This document shows positions 1 through 5,198 of a DNA stretch of 40,530 nucleotides, piece by piece. The stretch is from a virus. The notes beneath the pieces are model-generated. The model worked only from the letters and a program-made list of their open reading frames with translations. It searched no databases and was not told where the DNA came from. The stretch lies in IMG/VR virus record IMGVR_UViG_3300033156_000526, positions 1 to 40,530 of that record; one strand, 5' to 3'. Every line of letters starts with the position of its first letter. The stretch's first letter is position 1. A program made the position numbers and the translations under genes.

Positions 1-231
1 CCCGCCAGATAACTGCTCCGGCGTCCGCGTGTCGCAAAACCAACCAGACCACTCGACCGACTCGACCATACACGACGGGCAACCCTCGTGCCCGCAATAC
101 AGGCAACGAGGCCGGCAGGCCACGTGCATCCGTGACGCAGCACAACCGACCTCGTCGCACTCCACGCTCCGCTCGCCTGCCTCAATCGGCTCGCGGCATA
201 CACTACATATCACCACAACCTGCTGCTCCAT
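1..231 (-). CDS. Cys/His-rich zinc-finger protein, partial at window edge
   Basis: The frame is open from an ATG at 231 down to the window edge (77 residues seen, C-terminus missing). It carries a dense set of possible zinc ligands: C9 and C12 as a CxxC, then C25 and C30, a Met-His pair (H36), C39, C43, C46 as CxxC, H48, C51 and C54, and C66. The order (CxxC, Cys pairs, His-x2-Cys, CxxC) resembles treble-clef, RING or PHD-type fingers, as in small protein or nucleic-acid adaptors. It follows the low-complexity tract at 231-500 and is the last gene seen in the leftward cluster. Its ribosome-binding site is poor (AAGG only 3 bases from the ATG), so it may depend on coupled translation. The frame and Cys pattern are seen; the zinc-binding role is inferred. 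Confidence 0.7.
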   Translation of the reverse strand, partial: MEQQVVVICSVCREPIEAGERSVECDEVGCAASRMHVACRPRCLYCGHEGCPSCMVESVEWSGWFCDTRTPEQLSGG

Positions 232-478
232 CGCCTTGCCTGGCCTTACGTTGCCTATGCAATGCAATCCTTGGCTCTACTCCACTTTGCCGGAGCTATA
301 CTGAGCTCTGCAACGCTGTGGCACTGCCCCGCGGCGCGTCGCGCCGCCTTGCACTGCCCGTGCCACACAACACCCTGCTTTGCACCGCTCCACTTTGCCT
401 GGCCGTTGCGGTTGCAGTGCAACGAAGCGCCGCTGCAACACATTGCCAACCGACGCATCGCCCAGGCTTTACGTTGCC
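231..478. repeat. Patchwork of short direct repeats with a GC-rich palindrome
   Basis: Several exact short words recur: CTCCACTTTGCC at 280-291 and 388-399, TTACGTTGCC at 246-255 and 469-478, and GCACTGCCC at 321-329 and 351-359. The last pair flanks a perfect 8-1-8 palindrome at 331-347 (GCGGCGCG, T, CGCGCCGC). The whole tract is built from GCAA/TTGC-like words and looks unlike the coding DNA around it. Transcribed leftward it could fold into a strong hairpin. Function is unknown. Confidence 0.75.
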
Positions 479-500
479 GTGCGCAACTACGCCATTCCAT
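255..500 (-). CDS. Low-complexity Trp/Arg/Ala/Cys-rich ORF, doubtful as protein
   Basis: An 81-codon frame begins 3 bases beyond the stop of the broken upstream gene. It is unusually rich in Arg, Ala, Lys, Cys, Trp and Gln (starts MEWRSCARQRKAW) and has no recognisable domain. The DNA is a patchwork of short GCAA/GGCA-type words and repeats, described in the separate repeat entry, so the protein composition may only reflect the DNA. From general knowledge, similar W/R/A-rich ORFs made of such words occur in other phage genomes; I cannot confirm this here. It could be a real small protein, a structured RNA, or filler DNA between two genes. Confidence 0.3.
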   Translation of the reverse strand: MEWRSCARQRKAWAMRRLAMCCSGASLHCNRNGQAKWSGAKQGVVWHGQCKAARRAAGQCHSVAELSIAPAKWSRAKDCIA

Positions 501-765
501 AGCCTATGCTCTCGCTTTTCTCCGCCGAGCCTTCGGCTTGACCGCCTTCGGCGCCTTGGCCGCCGAGTCCCACCACTCGAACCGCCCGAACGAGGCGTTC
601 CGCCATTGGCCCAGACCACGCACCGCACCATAATTCAGCCACTCGCGGACAAAATCCCACAAGTCGGGCCGAAACACCTCTATCTCGACCGCGATTCGCG
701 TGCCAGCTGGAGCCTGCTCAGACCGACTCAACGCAACCCGCTCGCCCTGCCGCGTCTCGCAACGT

Positions 766-845
766 ATCGGACGCTCGCACCACTCGATTACGCCCTTGGC
801 CGGCAATCGGACGCTCGCACCACTCGATTACGCCCTTGGCCGGCA
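766..845. repeat. Perfect 40-bp tandem duplication
   Basis: Positions 766-805 and 806-845 are identical (unit begins ATCGGACGCTC and ends GGCCGGCA). Since 40 is not a multiple of three, it shifts the frame of the leftward gene it lies in. The protein segment KGVIEWCERPI is encoded on both sides of the junction, which shows the duplication is secondary. Confidence 0.97.
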
Positions 846-1073
846 ACTCCAACAAAATCCGACGAGGATAAACAAACACCAGACTATCTATCGTCCGCCG
901 GTACAAATACCGCGTCAGCCGTGCCGCCTTGTACCGTGACGCCTGCTCGGTGTCCGCCGCGTCCAACGCAGTCCGGCAAGCCTCCTTCAAAAAGCCCTTC
1001 ACCTGGTAATCCCAGATGAACGGCTGCTTTTTCGCCGTCCGAGGAAAAATCGTGCTGGCCTTGCGCAACTCAT

Positions 1074-1173
1074 CATCCAAATCGCCCGAAACGCTGTGCT
1101 CGAGCGCGGCTTCCTCATCTGCCCATCCAAATCGCCCGAAACGCTGTGCTCGAGCGCGGCTTCCTCATCTGCC
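1074..1173. repeat. Perfect 50-bp tandem duplication
   Basis: Positions 1074-1123 and 1124-1173 are identical (unit begins CATCCAAATCGCC and ends CTCATCTGCC). It interrupts the same leftward gene and shifts the frame after the EEAALEHSVSGDLD segment. It may be real slippage or recombination, or an assembly or gap-filling error. Confidence 0.97.
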
Positions 1174-1346
1174 GCCCTGCTCAAAATGAACTCCCTGGCA
1201 ACGTTCGGGTCCCCGGCCAGCGTCGCAAGCAGCGGCTCGGTAAACTCGATTCCAACACTGTATCGCTCTGGCCGCCAGCCGGCCAACCTCTCCTTCGCTT
1301 TTGTCGCCATCGTGTCGCTCTCCTTTCTCGTCTCAATCAATAATAC

Positions 1347-1416
1347 GGGGCGCCGACGCCTGTCGCATCGAGGATTGAAGGTAACAGCATCATCAAATAT
1401 CACACGCCGGCGCCCC
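1347..1416 (-). promoter_or_regulatory. Long-stem hairpin in leader of the RAMP-like gene
   Basis: GGGGCGCCGACG at 1347-1358 pairs with CGCCGGCGCCCC at 1405-1416 (12 base pairs, one wobble) with a 46-base loop. It lies in the 137-base gap between the stop of the gene at 1448 and the ATG at 1310, ending about 37 bases before that start. A second intergenic hairpin at 3808-3840 has the same GGGGCGCC core. No T-tract follows, so it is more likely an RNA stability, processing or translation element than an intrinsic terminator. Confidence 0.5.
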
Positions 1417-1447
1417 ACGTCGCTACTGTAGCTGGTTAGTCGCGGCA

Positions 1448-1639
1448 TCACCTCCTTTCGTTATCTGTCCCTGCTCGACGCGCAGCATAGGCGAACGCCG
1501 CCAACGCCTTGCGCCGACTGTTGCCTTGATACACTATCTTGCGAACAAGATTCGCCGGCAACCGCGCCGGCCCAGAACGCTCGATACAACGAACCTCCAC
1601 GACATACTTTTCCCTTTTCGTCAGCGCGTCAACGTCCAT
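1448..1639 (-). CDS. Small basic hypothetical protein, 63 aa
   Basis: The start is the ATG at 1639, which overlaps the upstream stop as TGATG and has GGAGG seven bases before it. An open extension further upstream lies inside the neighbouring gene and was rejected. The product (MDVDALTKREKYVVEVRCIE...) has a short beta-like N-terminal half and a basic, alanine-rich helical C-terminus (RRKALAAFAYAARRAG). No family is recognised. The tight overlap shows translational coupling to the gene at 1639-2085. Confidence 0.6.
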   Translation of the reverse strand: MDVDALTKREKYVVEVRCIERSGPARLPANLVRKIVYQGNSRRKALAAFAYAARRAGTDNERR

Positions 1640-2085
1640 CAGCCAGCCTCCGCTAACGCCGCATCGAATGACGCCGCCGGACCCTCGTAAAGGATTCGAC
1701 TCGGCTCCAGCTGGCATACCCGTAACGCCACAGCCTGTGGACCGCAATCCTTGCCGCCAGGAATCACGTCGTATACATACTCGGCGCAAACCTCAGCCGC
1801 CGAAACCCCTGTCGGCATAAGATAAATCTCCTCCGGTAACCGAGAAGCAAACTCCTTCACAACGTGCGCGGCCAAAGAATCCGCACCATTGAAGACCGCT
1901 ACGCCCTCCTTGGCGTAGCGGCGCATCGCGTCATCCGATGGCCAGCCGTTCACGAGCAGACAATCAGTCAAATACCGCGCTAACTCGACGCCGTGCCCGC
2001 TCGGATAACCGTCGTAATGACGGTACATCCTCGCTATCAGGCGCGAGTCGTAATCAAATAACCGGGTTACACATCGTGTCGCCAT
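1639..2085 (-). CDS. Conserved phage hypothetical protein with YRHYDGYPSGHG motif, 148 aa
   Basis: The ATG at 2085 follows GAAAGGAGAACGACA, a very strong ribosome-binding site, so this start was chosen over the longer upstream extension. Residues about 20-40 contain MYRHYDGYPSGHGVELARYL, matching a motif I know from uncharacterised phage and bacterial proteins with a Y-R-H-x-D-G-Y-P signature, in which the His, Asp and Tyr are strongly kept. The C-terminal part contains a Cys-containing beta-type segment (EVCAEYVYDVIPGGKDCGP). The biochemical role is unknown. It overlaps the clamp-like gene upstream by 32 bases and the next gene by one base. Confidence 0.75.
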   Translation of the reverse strand: MATRCVTRLFDYDSRLIARMYRHYDGYPSGHGVELARYLTDCLLVNGWPSDDAMRRYAKEGVAVFNGADSLAAHVVKEFASRLPEEIYLMPTGVSAAEVCAEYVYDVIPGGKDCGPQAVALRVCQLEPSRILYEGPAASFDAALAEAG

Positions 2086-2788
2086 TGTCGTTCTCCTTTC
2101 TCTGCTGTTCTGCCTGTACTTGGTCTTCCGCCGACTCGCCAGCAACGTCGCCGCCGAGACGGTCACTGTCGCTCTGGTCGCTACACTCACGCCACGCAAC
2201 GTCGTAGTCCACCACGCGCGGCATCACCATCGCAAAAAAACCCGCACCACCATCAAAAACAACCGGACCTGCGCCCGGGTCGGCCTGCACTTTGACCGTC
2301 CAACGCGACACAGTCTCGCTCGCGAATAAATCAGCCAGATACGCTGGCTCGACAAATATCCCCCGACGCGCTAACGCCATCGACGCAACAGCAGCATCGC
2401 CTATCTGCGCCATCGCCGCATAGCTCGTCGGAACAATCTCGTGCCAATTCGGGAAGATGTTCGCGTCCCCCTCGTGGCATAACTCCACCACGATATAATT
2501 CGTCGTCCGCCGCGCAATCCGGTAGAATCCCTCAGGAAGCTGCAAGGCATCGCCGCGATATGCGTGCAGCCGCCTGCCGTCCGTCGCCGCTATCCATCCG
2601 TCGGCTACACGTAACTTGTCCAGAGAATACCGCATCTTGACTTCGCCACGACGGTCCGCCGCACCAGATACCCACCAAGCCACGCGGAAGGCGCCCTCGG
2701 AGCCGCAGCGGCTGAAGGAATACTTGCTGGGCGCGGCGCTCGATGCGCCCGCGCCCGAACTCGTCGTCTGTCTATGTGTTGTACTCAT
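2054..2788 (-). CDS. Sliding-clamp (DnaN)-like protein, 244 aa
   Basis: The start is the ATG at 2788 behind GAGGAGCAATGAG; the long upstream open frame overlaps other genes and was rejected. After a Ser/Thr-rich, probably disordered N-terminus of about 35 residues come segments typical of a beta-clamp domain: WIAATDGRRLHAYRG (compare the ATDGHRL element of DnaN), FPNWHEIVPTS, FVEPAYLADLF and a final GAGFFAMVMPRV like the VMPM end of DnaN domain III. A full clamp is about 370 residues with three domains, so this is a reduced or divergent form, perhaps a phage processivity factor or a decoy for host clamp partners. The C-terminal 35 residues are acidic and polar. The match rests on motifs read by eye. 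Confidence 0.6.
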   Translation of the reverse strand: MSTTHRQTTSSGAGASSAAPSKYSFSRCGSEGAFRVAWWVSGAADRRGEVKMRYSLDKLRVADGWIAATDGRRLHAYRGDALQLPEGFYRIARRTTNYIVVELCHEGDANIFPNWHEIVPTSYAAMAQIGDAAVASMALARRGIFVEPAYLADLFASETVSRWTVKVQADPGAGPVVFDGGAGFFAMVMPRVVDYDVAWRECSDQSDSDRLGGDVAGESAEDQVQAEQQRKENDNGDTMCNPVI

Positions 2789-2799
2789 CTCATTGCTCC

Positions 2800-3105
2800 T
2801 CAGTATTCGTACCCATCGTCGTCCAACGCACTCCACTCGCTGCCCCACGTCGCAGCACGGTCCGCACACTGCGGCGCAGCAAACTTGTACCACATCTTCC
2901 CTCTCCGGTCGATGCGGCACATCGCTATCGCGCCCGGACGCACGTGGTCGCGCCCGCAAATGCACCAGGGCACACTTCGGCCCAGCGCCTCTAACACGTC
3001 GTCATCTTGCCCGTCGAGCTCGCAGTCAATCTCCGTTGCAACCTCGCGATAGTACGCCGCTGCCTGCTCCGGGTCCGTCATCGTGTAATTCGCTTTGTCC
3101 GCCAT
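2800..3105 (-). CDS. Hypothetical protein with CxC/Cys motif, 101 aa; start region duplicated
   Basis: The product is MADKANYTMTDPEQAAAYY..., with an acidic helical first half and a second half holding CIC, a later Cys and C80 (CICGRDH, AMCRIDRRG, APQCADR), which could bind a metal. The strong GAAAGGAGAACGAAA site belongs to an extra copy of the start at 3128, made by a 23-bp duplication. From 3128, translation gives only 16 codons and stops at a TGA that overlaps an internal ATG (ATGA) encoding residue 9 (MTDPEQ). The real protein may therefore come from 3105 or by re-initiation at residue 9. Function unknown. Confidence 0.6.
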   Translation of the reverse strand: MADKANYTMTDPEQAAAYYREVATEIDCELDGQDDDVLEALGRSVPWCICGRDHVRPGAIAMCRIDRRGKMWYKFAAPQCADRAATWGSEWSALDDDGYEY

Positions 3106-3304
3106 TTGTAATTCGCTTTGTCCGCCATTTTCGTTCTCCTTTCTCTGTCTGTGCTTGCTGTGCGGCCTGCTCGTAGCAGGCGCGGCTACAGTAAACGTGG
3201 AGCTCGTCATCGTCGGCGTACAGCCGCTCGCCGAGGTATATCGGCCCGCCGCACCAGCAGCACGCCGATTCCTCGGCCCAATTACGTACCATATACGACT
3301 TCAT
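3026..3304 (-). CDS. Small zinc-ribbon protein, 92 aa as sequenced
   Basis: The start is the ATG at 3304 with AAGGA ten bases before it. The first 50 residues (MKSYMVRNWAEESACC...) hold CxxC-type ligands: CCWCGG at 15-18 and YCSRAC at 39-43, separated by a GERLYADDDELHV beta hairpin, the pattern of a MYM/FCS or TRASH-like treble-clef finger. Without the 23-bp duplication this frame would end about 16 residues past GER. The extra C-terminal residues (NGGQSELHDDGPGAG...) are probably an artefact of the duplication. It overlaps the downstream gene's start region. Role unknown; such fingers usually bind nucleic acid or protein. Confidence 0.6.
   Translation of the reverse strand: MKSYMVRNWAEESACCWCGGPIYLGERLYADDDELHVYCSRACYEQAAQQAQTEKGERKWRTKRITNGGQSELHDDGPGAGSGVLSRGCNGD
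3084..3129. repeat. Perfect 23-bp tandem duplication of a start region
   Basis: Positions 3084-3106 and 3107-3129 are identical (unit begins TGTAATTCGC and ends GTCCGCCATT). The unit contains the start codon and first seven codons of the leftward gene ending at 2800, creating two ATGs in different frames. It also lengthens the C-terminus of the overlapping gene at 3026-3304. Confidence 0.97.
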
Positions 3305-3333
3305 CCGTTACTGTCCTTCCTGGCCCTGGCCCG

Positions 3334-3774
3334 CTAATCGTGATAAGCGCCGCACGCGCGGCAGTGGACGCCTTCGCCGACCGACTCCACGTCCGCCGAG
3401 CCGCAGACATCGCACGTAGCAGCCGGCCGGACCACATACGGCACAAGCCGACCGTGCGAAAGTACCCACTCCGCCGACATCTCCCGGCCGCGCGGCGGAG
3501 CACAATCCCACTCGACCGCGAACACTAACCGGGCCAGCGCCGCCAGGTGCAACGGCACGACGCCATAGAGCACCAGCCCGCTCTTGCAGGCAAGGCGCCG
3601 GGCCTCATCGGCGTCCAAATGCGCGACGACCGGGATAGTGTCGTGTACATCCCCGTTCAGGTCGTACAAGGCAATCTCGTGGCCGCGCACGTCCGCGCGG
3701 CCCAGATAACGCGCCACGAGCTCGGCAACCCCGGCGTGCCGGGTTAGGCATATCTTTTGGGTTTCGTCGGCCAT
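3334..3774 (-). CDS. Hypothetical protein with C-terminal zinc ribbon, 146 aa
   Basis: The start at 3774 has GAAAGGAG nine bases upstream. The first 100 residues form an alpha/beta-looking region (ALYDLNGDVHDTIPVVAHLD, LVFAVEWDCAPPRG). The last 30 residues hold TCDVCGSADVE...VHCRACGAYHD, two CxxC knuckles spaced as in a zinc ribbon. No family is recognised for the N-terminal part. A perfect 11-bp hairpin lies just ahead of its ribosome-binding site (3808-3840), suggesting post-transcriptional control. Confidence 0.7.
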   Translation of the reverse strand: MADETQKICLTRHAGVAELVARYLGRADVRGHEIALYDLNGDVHDTIPVVAHLDADEARRLACKSGLVLYGVVPLHLAALARLVFAVEWDCAPPRGREMSAEWVLSHGRLVPYVVRPAATCDVCGSADVESVGEGVHCRACGAYHD

Positions 3775-3807
3775 TGTGAGTCTCCTTTCGTTTCTCTGTT
3801 CTGTGGT

Positions 3808-3840
3808 GCGGGGCGCCGCCAGCCGCCGACGGCGCCCCGC
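3808..3840 (-). promoter_or_regulatory. Perfect 11-bp intergenic hairpin
   Basis: GCGGGGCGCCG at 3808-3818 and CGGCGCCCCGC at 3830-3840 are exact reverse complements with an 11-base loop. It sits in the 71-base gap between the stop at 3846 and the ATG at 3774. No T-run follows, so an intrinsic terminator is unlikely. The core matches the hairpin at 1347-1416. Confidence 0.65.
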
Positions 3841-3845
3841 GATAA

Positions 3846-4328
3846 TCAGTCGTCGTCCGGCAGCGTCGGCGCGCCAGGCATATCCGACAGCCACTCGCAG
3901 AGCTGCTCGATATGCCTTCGTGCGCGAGCCGCCTGCCGCAGCGCCCACGCCTGAGCAGCGGCAGCCTCCGGCCCGGACTTGACATCGGGAGGGGCGCTCG
4001 GGTCCGTGCGGATATACTCGACCGCCTGGCGGACGCGCTGGATACCGAGGTACATACAGACGATGCGCGGCGCCGGGCGGTCGGCGCCAAGCTCCGTCAG
4101 CCACGACAGCAACGCATCGAGTCCCTGCGGTAGAGCCGCGTGGTCGTCGAGAGGGGTGCGCATCACGAGGAGCCACCGGCCATCGGTGGCCTGCGCCCAG
4201 TATAGGGCCAGGTGGCTGGTCTCGTCAGGGTCTGTCGGTACAGGCTGCGTGCCGGCGAGATATATTCGTTCGCCGCCGCGCAGCGTGCGCGTTTCAAGTG
4301 CGTAAGGGATTCGTGTCTGGTCGCTCAT
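3846..4328 (-). CDS. Hypothetical protein, 160 aa, first full gene of the leftward cluster
   Basis: The start is the ATG at 4328 behind GAAAGGAGACAGCAA. The frame stays open far upstream to 5072, but that part is C-rich control DNA and was not accepted. The product begins MSDQTRIPYALETRTLRGGE, then a beta-rich segment (HLALYWAQATDGRWLLVMR), a helical middle and an Ala/Arg-rich helical end. No domain is recognised. It overlaps a possible leader ORF by ATGA, which suggests translational coupling. Confidence 0.7.
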   Translation of the reverse strand: MSDQTRIPYALETRTLRGGERIYLAGTQPVPTDPDETSHLALYWAQATDGRWLLVMRTPLDDHAALPQGLDALLSWLTELGADRPAPRIVCMYLGIQRVRQAVEYIRTDPSAPPDVKSGPEAAAAQAWALRQAARARRHIEQLCEWLSDMPGAPTLPDDD

Positions 4329-4546
4329 TTGCTGTCTCCTTTCGTGTGTGGGGTGTGTGGGGTATGTGGCCCTCGCGCGCGCGCGCGGGGTATAGTATTC
4401 GGTAGAGAGGGGAGGGAGTAGAGTGATAGATATAGGTAGTAGTAGTAGTTGAGGTAAGAGTTGGGAGCGTGGTGGTGTGGATAGGTGACGTGGCTCCCTG
4501 CCCTTCTCTGTCTGCTGTCTGCTTGTGTGTGTGTGGTTGTCATCAT
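4325..4546 (-). CDS. Possible leader ORF with Tyr-rich stretch, 73 codons
   Basis: The ATG at 4546 lies about 5 bases from the start of transcription predicted for the promoter at 4558-4586, so it would be read nearly leaderless. The frame ends in an ATGA overlap with the gene at 4328. The peptide includes NSYLNYYYYLYLSLY and a PHTPHTPHT run and resembles no known protein. The RNA from about 4480 to 4390 is very C-rich and G-poor, like a Rho utilisation site. It may be a leader peptide or simply an unstructured untranslated leader; the parallel at 35551 makes it worth recording. Confidence 0.3.
   Translation of the reverse strand: MMTTTHTQADSRQRRAGSHVTYPHHHAPNSYLNYYYYLYLSLYSLPSLPNTIPRARARGPHTPHTPHTKGDSK
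4374..4387. repeat. Alternating (CG)7 tract
   Basis: Fourteen bases of alternating C and G lie in the leader of the leftward operon, 46-59 bases before the 4328 start. Such tracts can adopt Z-DNA or hairpins. A related alternating palindrome (14 bp) lies at 38826-38839 in the other control region. Confidence 0.8.
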
Positions 4547-4586
4547 CGTCGATATAGGATATATCGACGACCGCCCTCCGTGTCAA
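4546..4586 (-). promoter_or_regulatory. Leftward sigma70-type promoter with palindromic operator
   Basis: On the minus strand TTGACA (4581-4586) is followed after 17 bases by TATATC (4558-4563) as -10. The -10 lies inside a perfect inverted repeat with 11-bp arms and a 3-base centre (4546-4556 TCGTCGATATA and 4560-4570 TATATCGACGA). An A-tract upstream of the -35 could act as an UP element. A dimeric repressor bound here would cover the -10, so the leftward cluster is probably repressible. The repressor is not identified in the window. Confidence 0.75.
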
Positions 4587-5101
4587 GAGTTTTTTTGAGG
4601 TTTTTTCGGTGGCGCGGGCAGAATCGGGGTTTTCGGCGGCGCCAGTGGGGTTTTTCGCGGATATTTTTTTCGCGGTATCGAGCGCTCTGGTCGCGTAAAT
4701 GGACTGGGCGTGTCGGTTTTGCGCCTGGTGGCCCGCCTGGTGGCCCGCCTGGTGGCCGAGGACGCCGCTGGACGGCCAAACGCGCGCCGAGGGGTACTTT
4801 GGCCCGCCCGCCCGACGTTCGGCCCGCACAGAGCATCGGCGCCCTCCGGCTCGGCCCGACGAGTAGGCCCGACGAGTAGGCCCGACGACCGACGACCGCC
4901 CGCCGGGACGACCAGCAGGAGGATGAGACGCCAGCCGCCGCCCGCGCCGCCCGCGCCGCCGAGAAGGATGATGACGAGCCGCCGCCTGTCGTCCGACTCC
5001 CCCCCTGAGAGAGCGCGCCCCCCTTCGCCCCCCTGCGGCCAATCCCGCTTCCCCTATGGGTCCCACCTTCATCTATGGGGTTTAGGTTTGGGGCTCTTTT
5101 G
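4587..5101. other. Gene-free control region with short tandem repeats
   Basis: No convincing gene is seen. The first part (4587-4680) has several T-runs separated by G/C blocks. From 4724 there are 12-bp repeats of CCTGGTGGCCCG (4724-4757, nearly three copies). At 4853-4886 there are 13-bp repeats of GGCCCGACGAGTA, and at about 4936-4962 CGCCCG-type repeats. Long open frames on both strands here are a result of high GC and lack a ribosome-binding site and a plausible composition. Confidence 0.6.
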
Positions 5102-5151
5102 TAATTTAGGCAATTTGCCTCGTACCTTTTTAGCAATTTAGGTAATTTTGC
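5102..5151 (+). repeat. Paired AATTTAGGYAATTT repeats before the terminase genes
   Basis: TAATTTAGGCAATTTGC (5102-5118) and CAATTTAGGTAATTTTGC (5134-5151) are near-identical direct repeats offset by 32 bp, about three helical turns, ending ten bases before a candidate -35. They are AT-rich islands in a GC-rich region. They could bind a late activator or the small terminase subunit (a pac or cos-type site), since the terS gene follows directly. Confidence 0.55.
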
Positions 5152-5160
5152 AGAAAATAC

Positions 5161-5189
5161 TTGACGGGAGGGTTTTTTGGTATGGTAAT
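5161..5189 (+). promoter_or_regulatory. Candidate rightward promoter for the packaging genes
   Basis: TTGACG (5161-5166), a 17-base spacer and GGTAAT (5184-5189) give a moderate sigma70-like match. Transcription would start near 5196, only a few bases before the ATG at 5199, which has no Shine-Dalgarno site. The -10 is weak, so an activator at the upstream AATTTAGG repeats is plausible. Confidence 0.4.
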
Positions 5190-5198
5190 TTTGTGGTT

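Larger units (their letters stand above)
504..1310 (-). pseudogene. Broken phage gene with RAMP-like glycine-rich C-terminus
   Basis: Translation starts at the ATG at 1310 behind GAAAGGAG (MATKAKERLAG). The frame runs YSVGIEFTEPLLATL..., then is thrown off by a perfect 50-bp tandem duplication (1074-1173). The next coherent piece (WDYQVKGFLKEACRTALDA, SLVFVYPRRILLELPAKG) lies in another frame, and a 40-bp duplication (766-845) shifts again into the last piece, which contains GERVALSRSEQAPAG and ends with REWLNYGAVRGLGQWRNASFGRF and a basic tail. Removing one copy of each duplication gives one continuous protein of about 238 residues. The two lengths add up to 90, so the frame is restored after both, but a stop at 999-1001 intervenes. 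This resembles an uncharacterised phage family with an N-terminal FTEPLLGT motif. The GLGQWRNASFGRF segment recalls the G-loop of RAMP (Cas5/6/7-type) RNA-binding folds; that link is inference. The break may be an assembly artefact. Confidence 0.7.

Noticed and set aside
132-1019. 295-codon rightward ORF
   Set aside because: Antisense to the leftward genes, no ribosome-binding site, Arg/Pro-rich composition typical of a shadow frame.
3846-5072. 408-codon leftward ORF extending the 4328 gene upstream
   Set aside because: The extension crosses the promoter and repeat-rich control region; the strong ribosome-binding site at 4328 marks the real start.
4543-5136. 197-codon leftward ORF
   Set aside because: Made of GC-rich repeats, with Gly/Arg/Ser runs and no ribosome-binding site; it covers promoter sequences.
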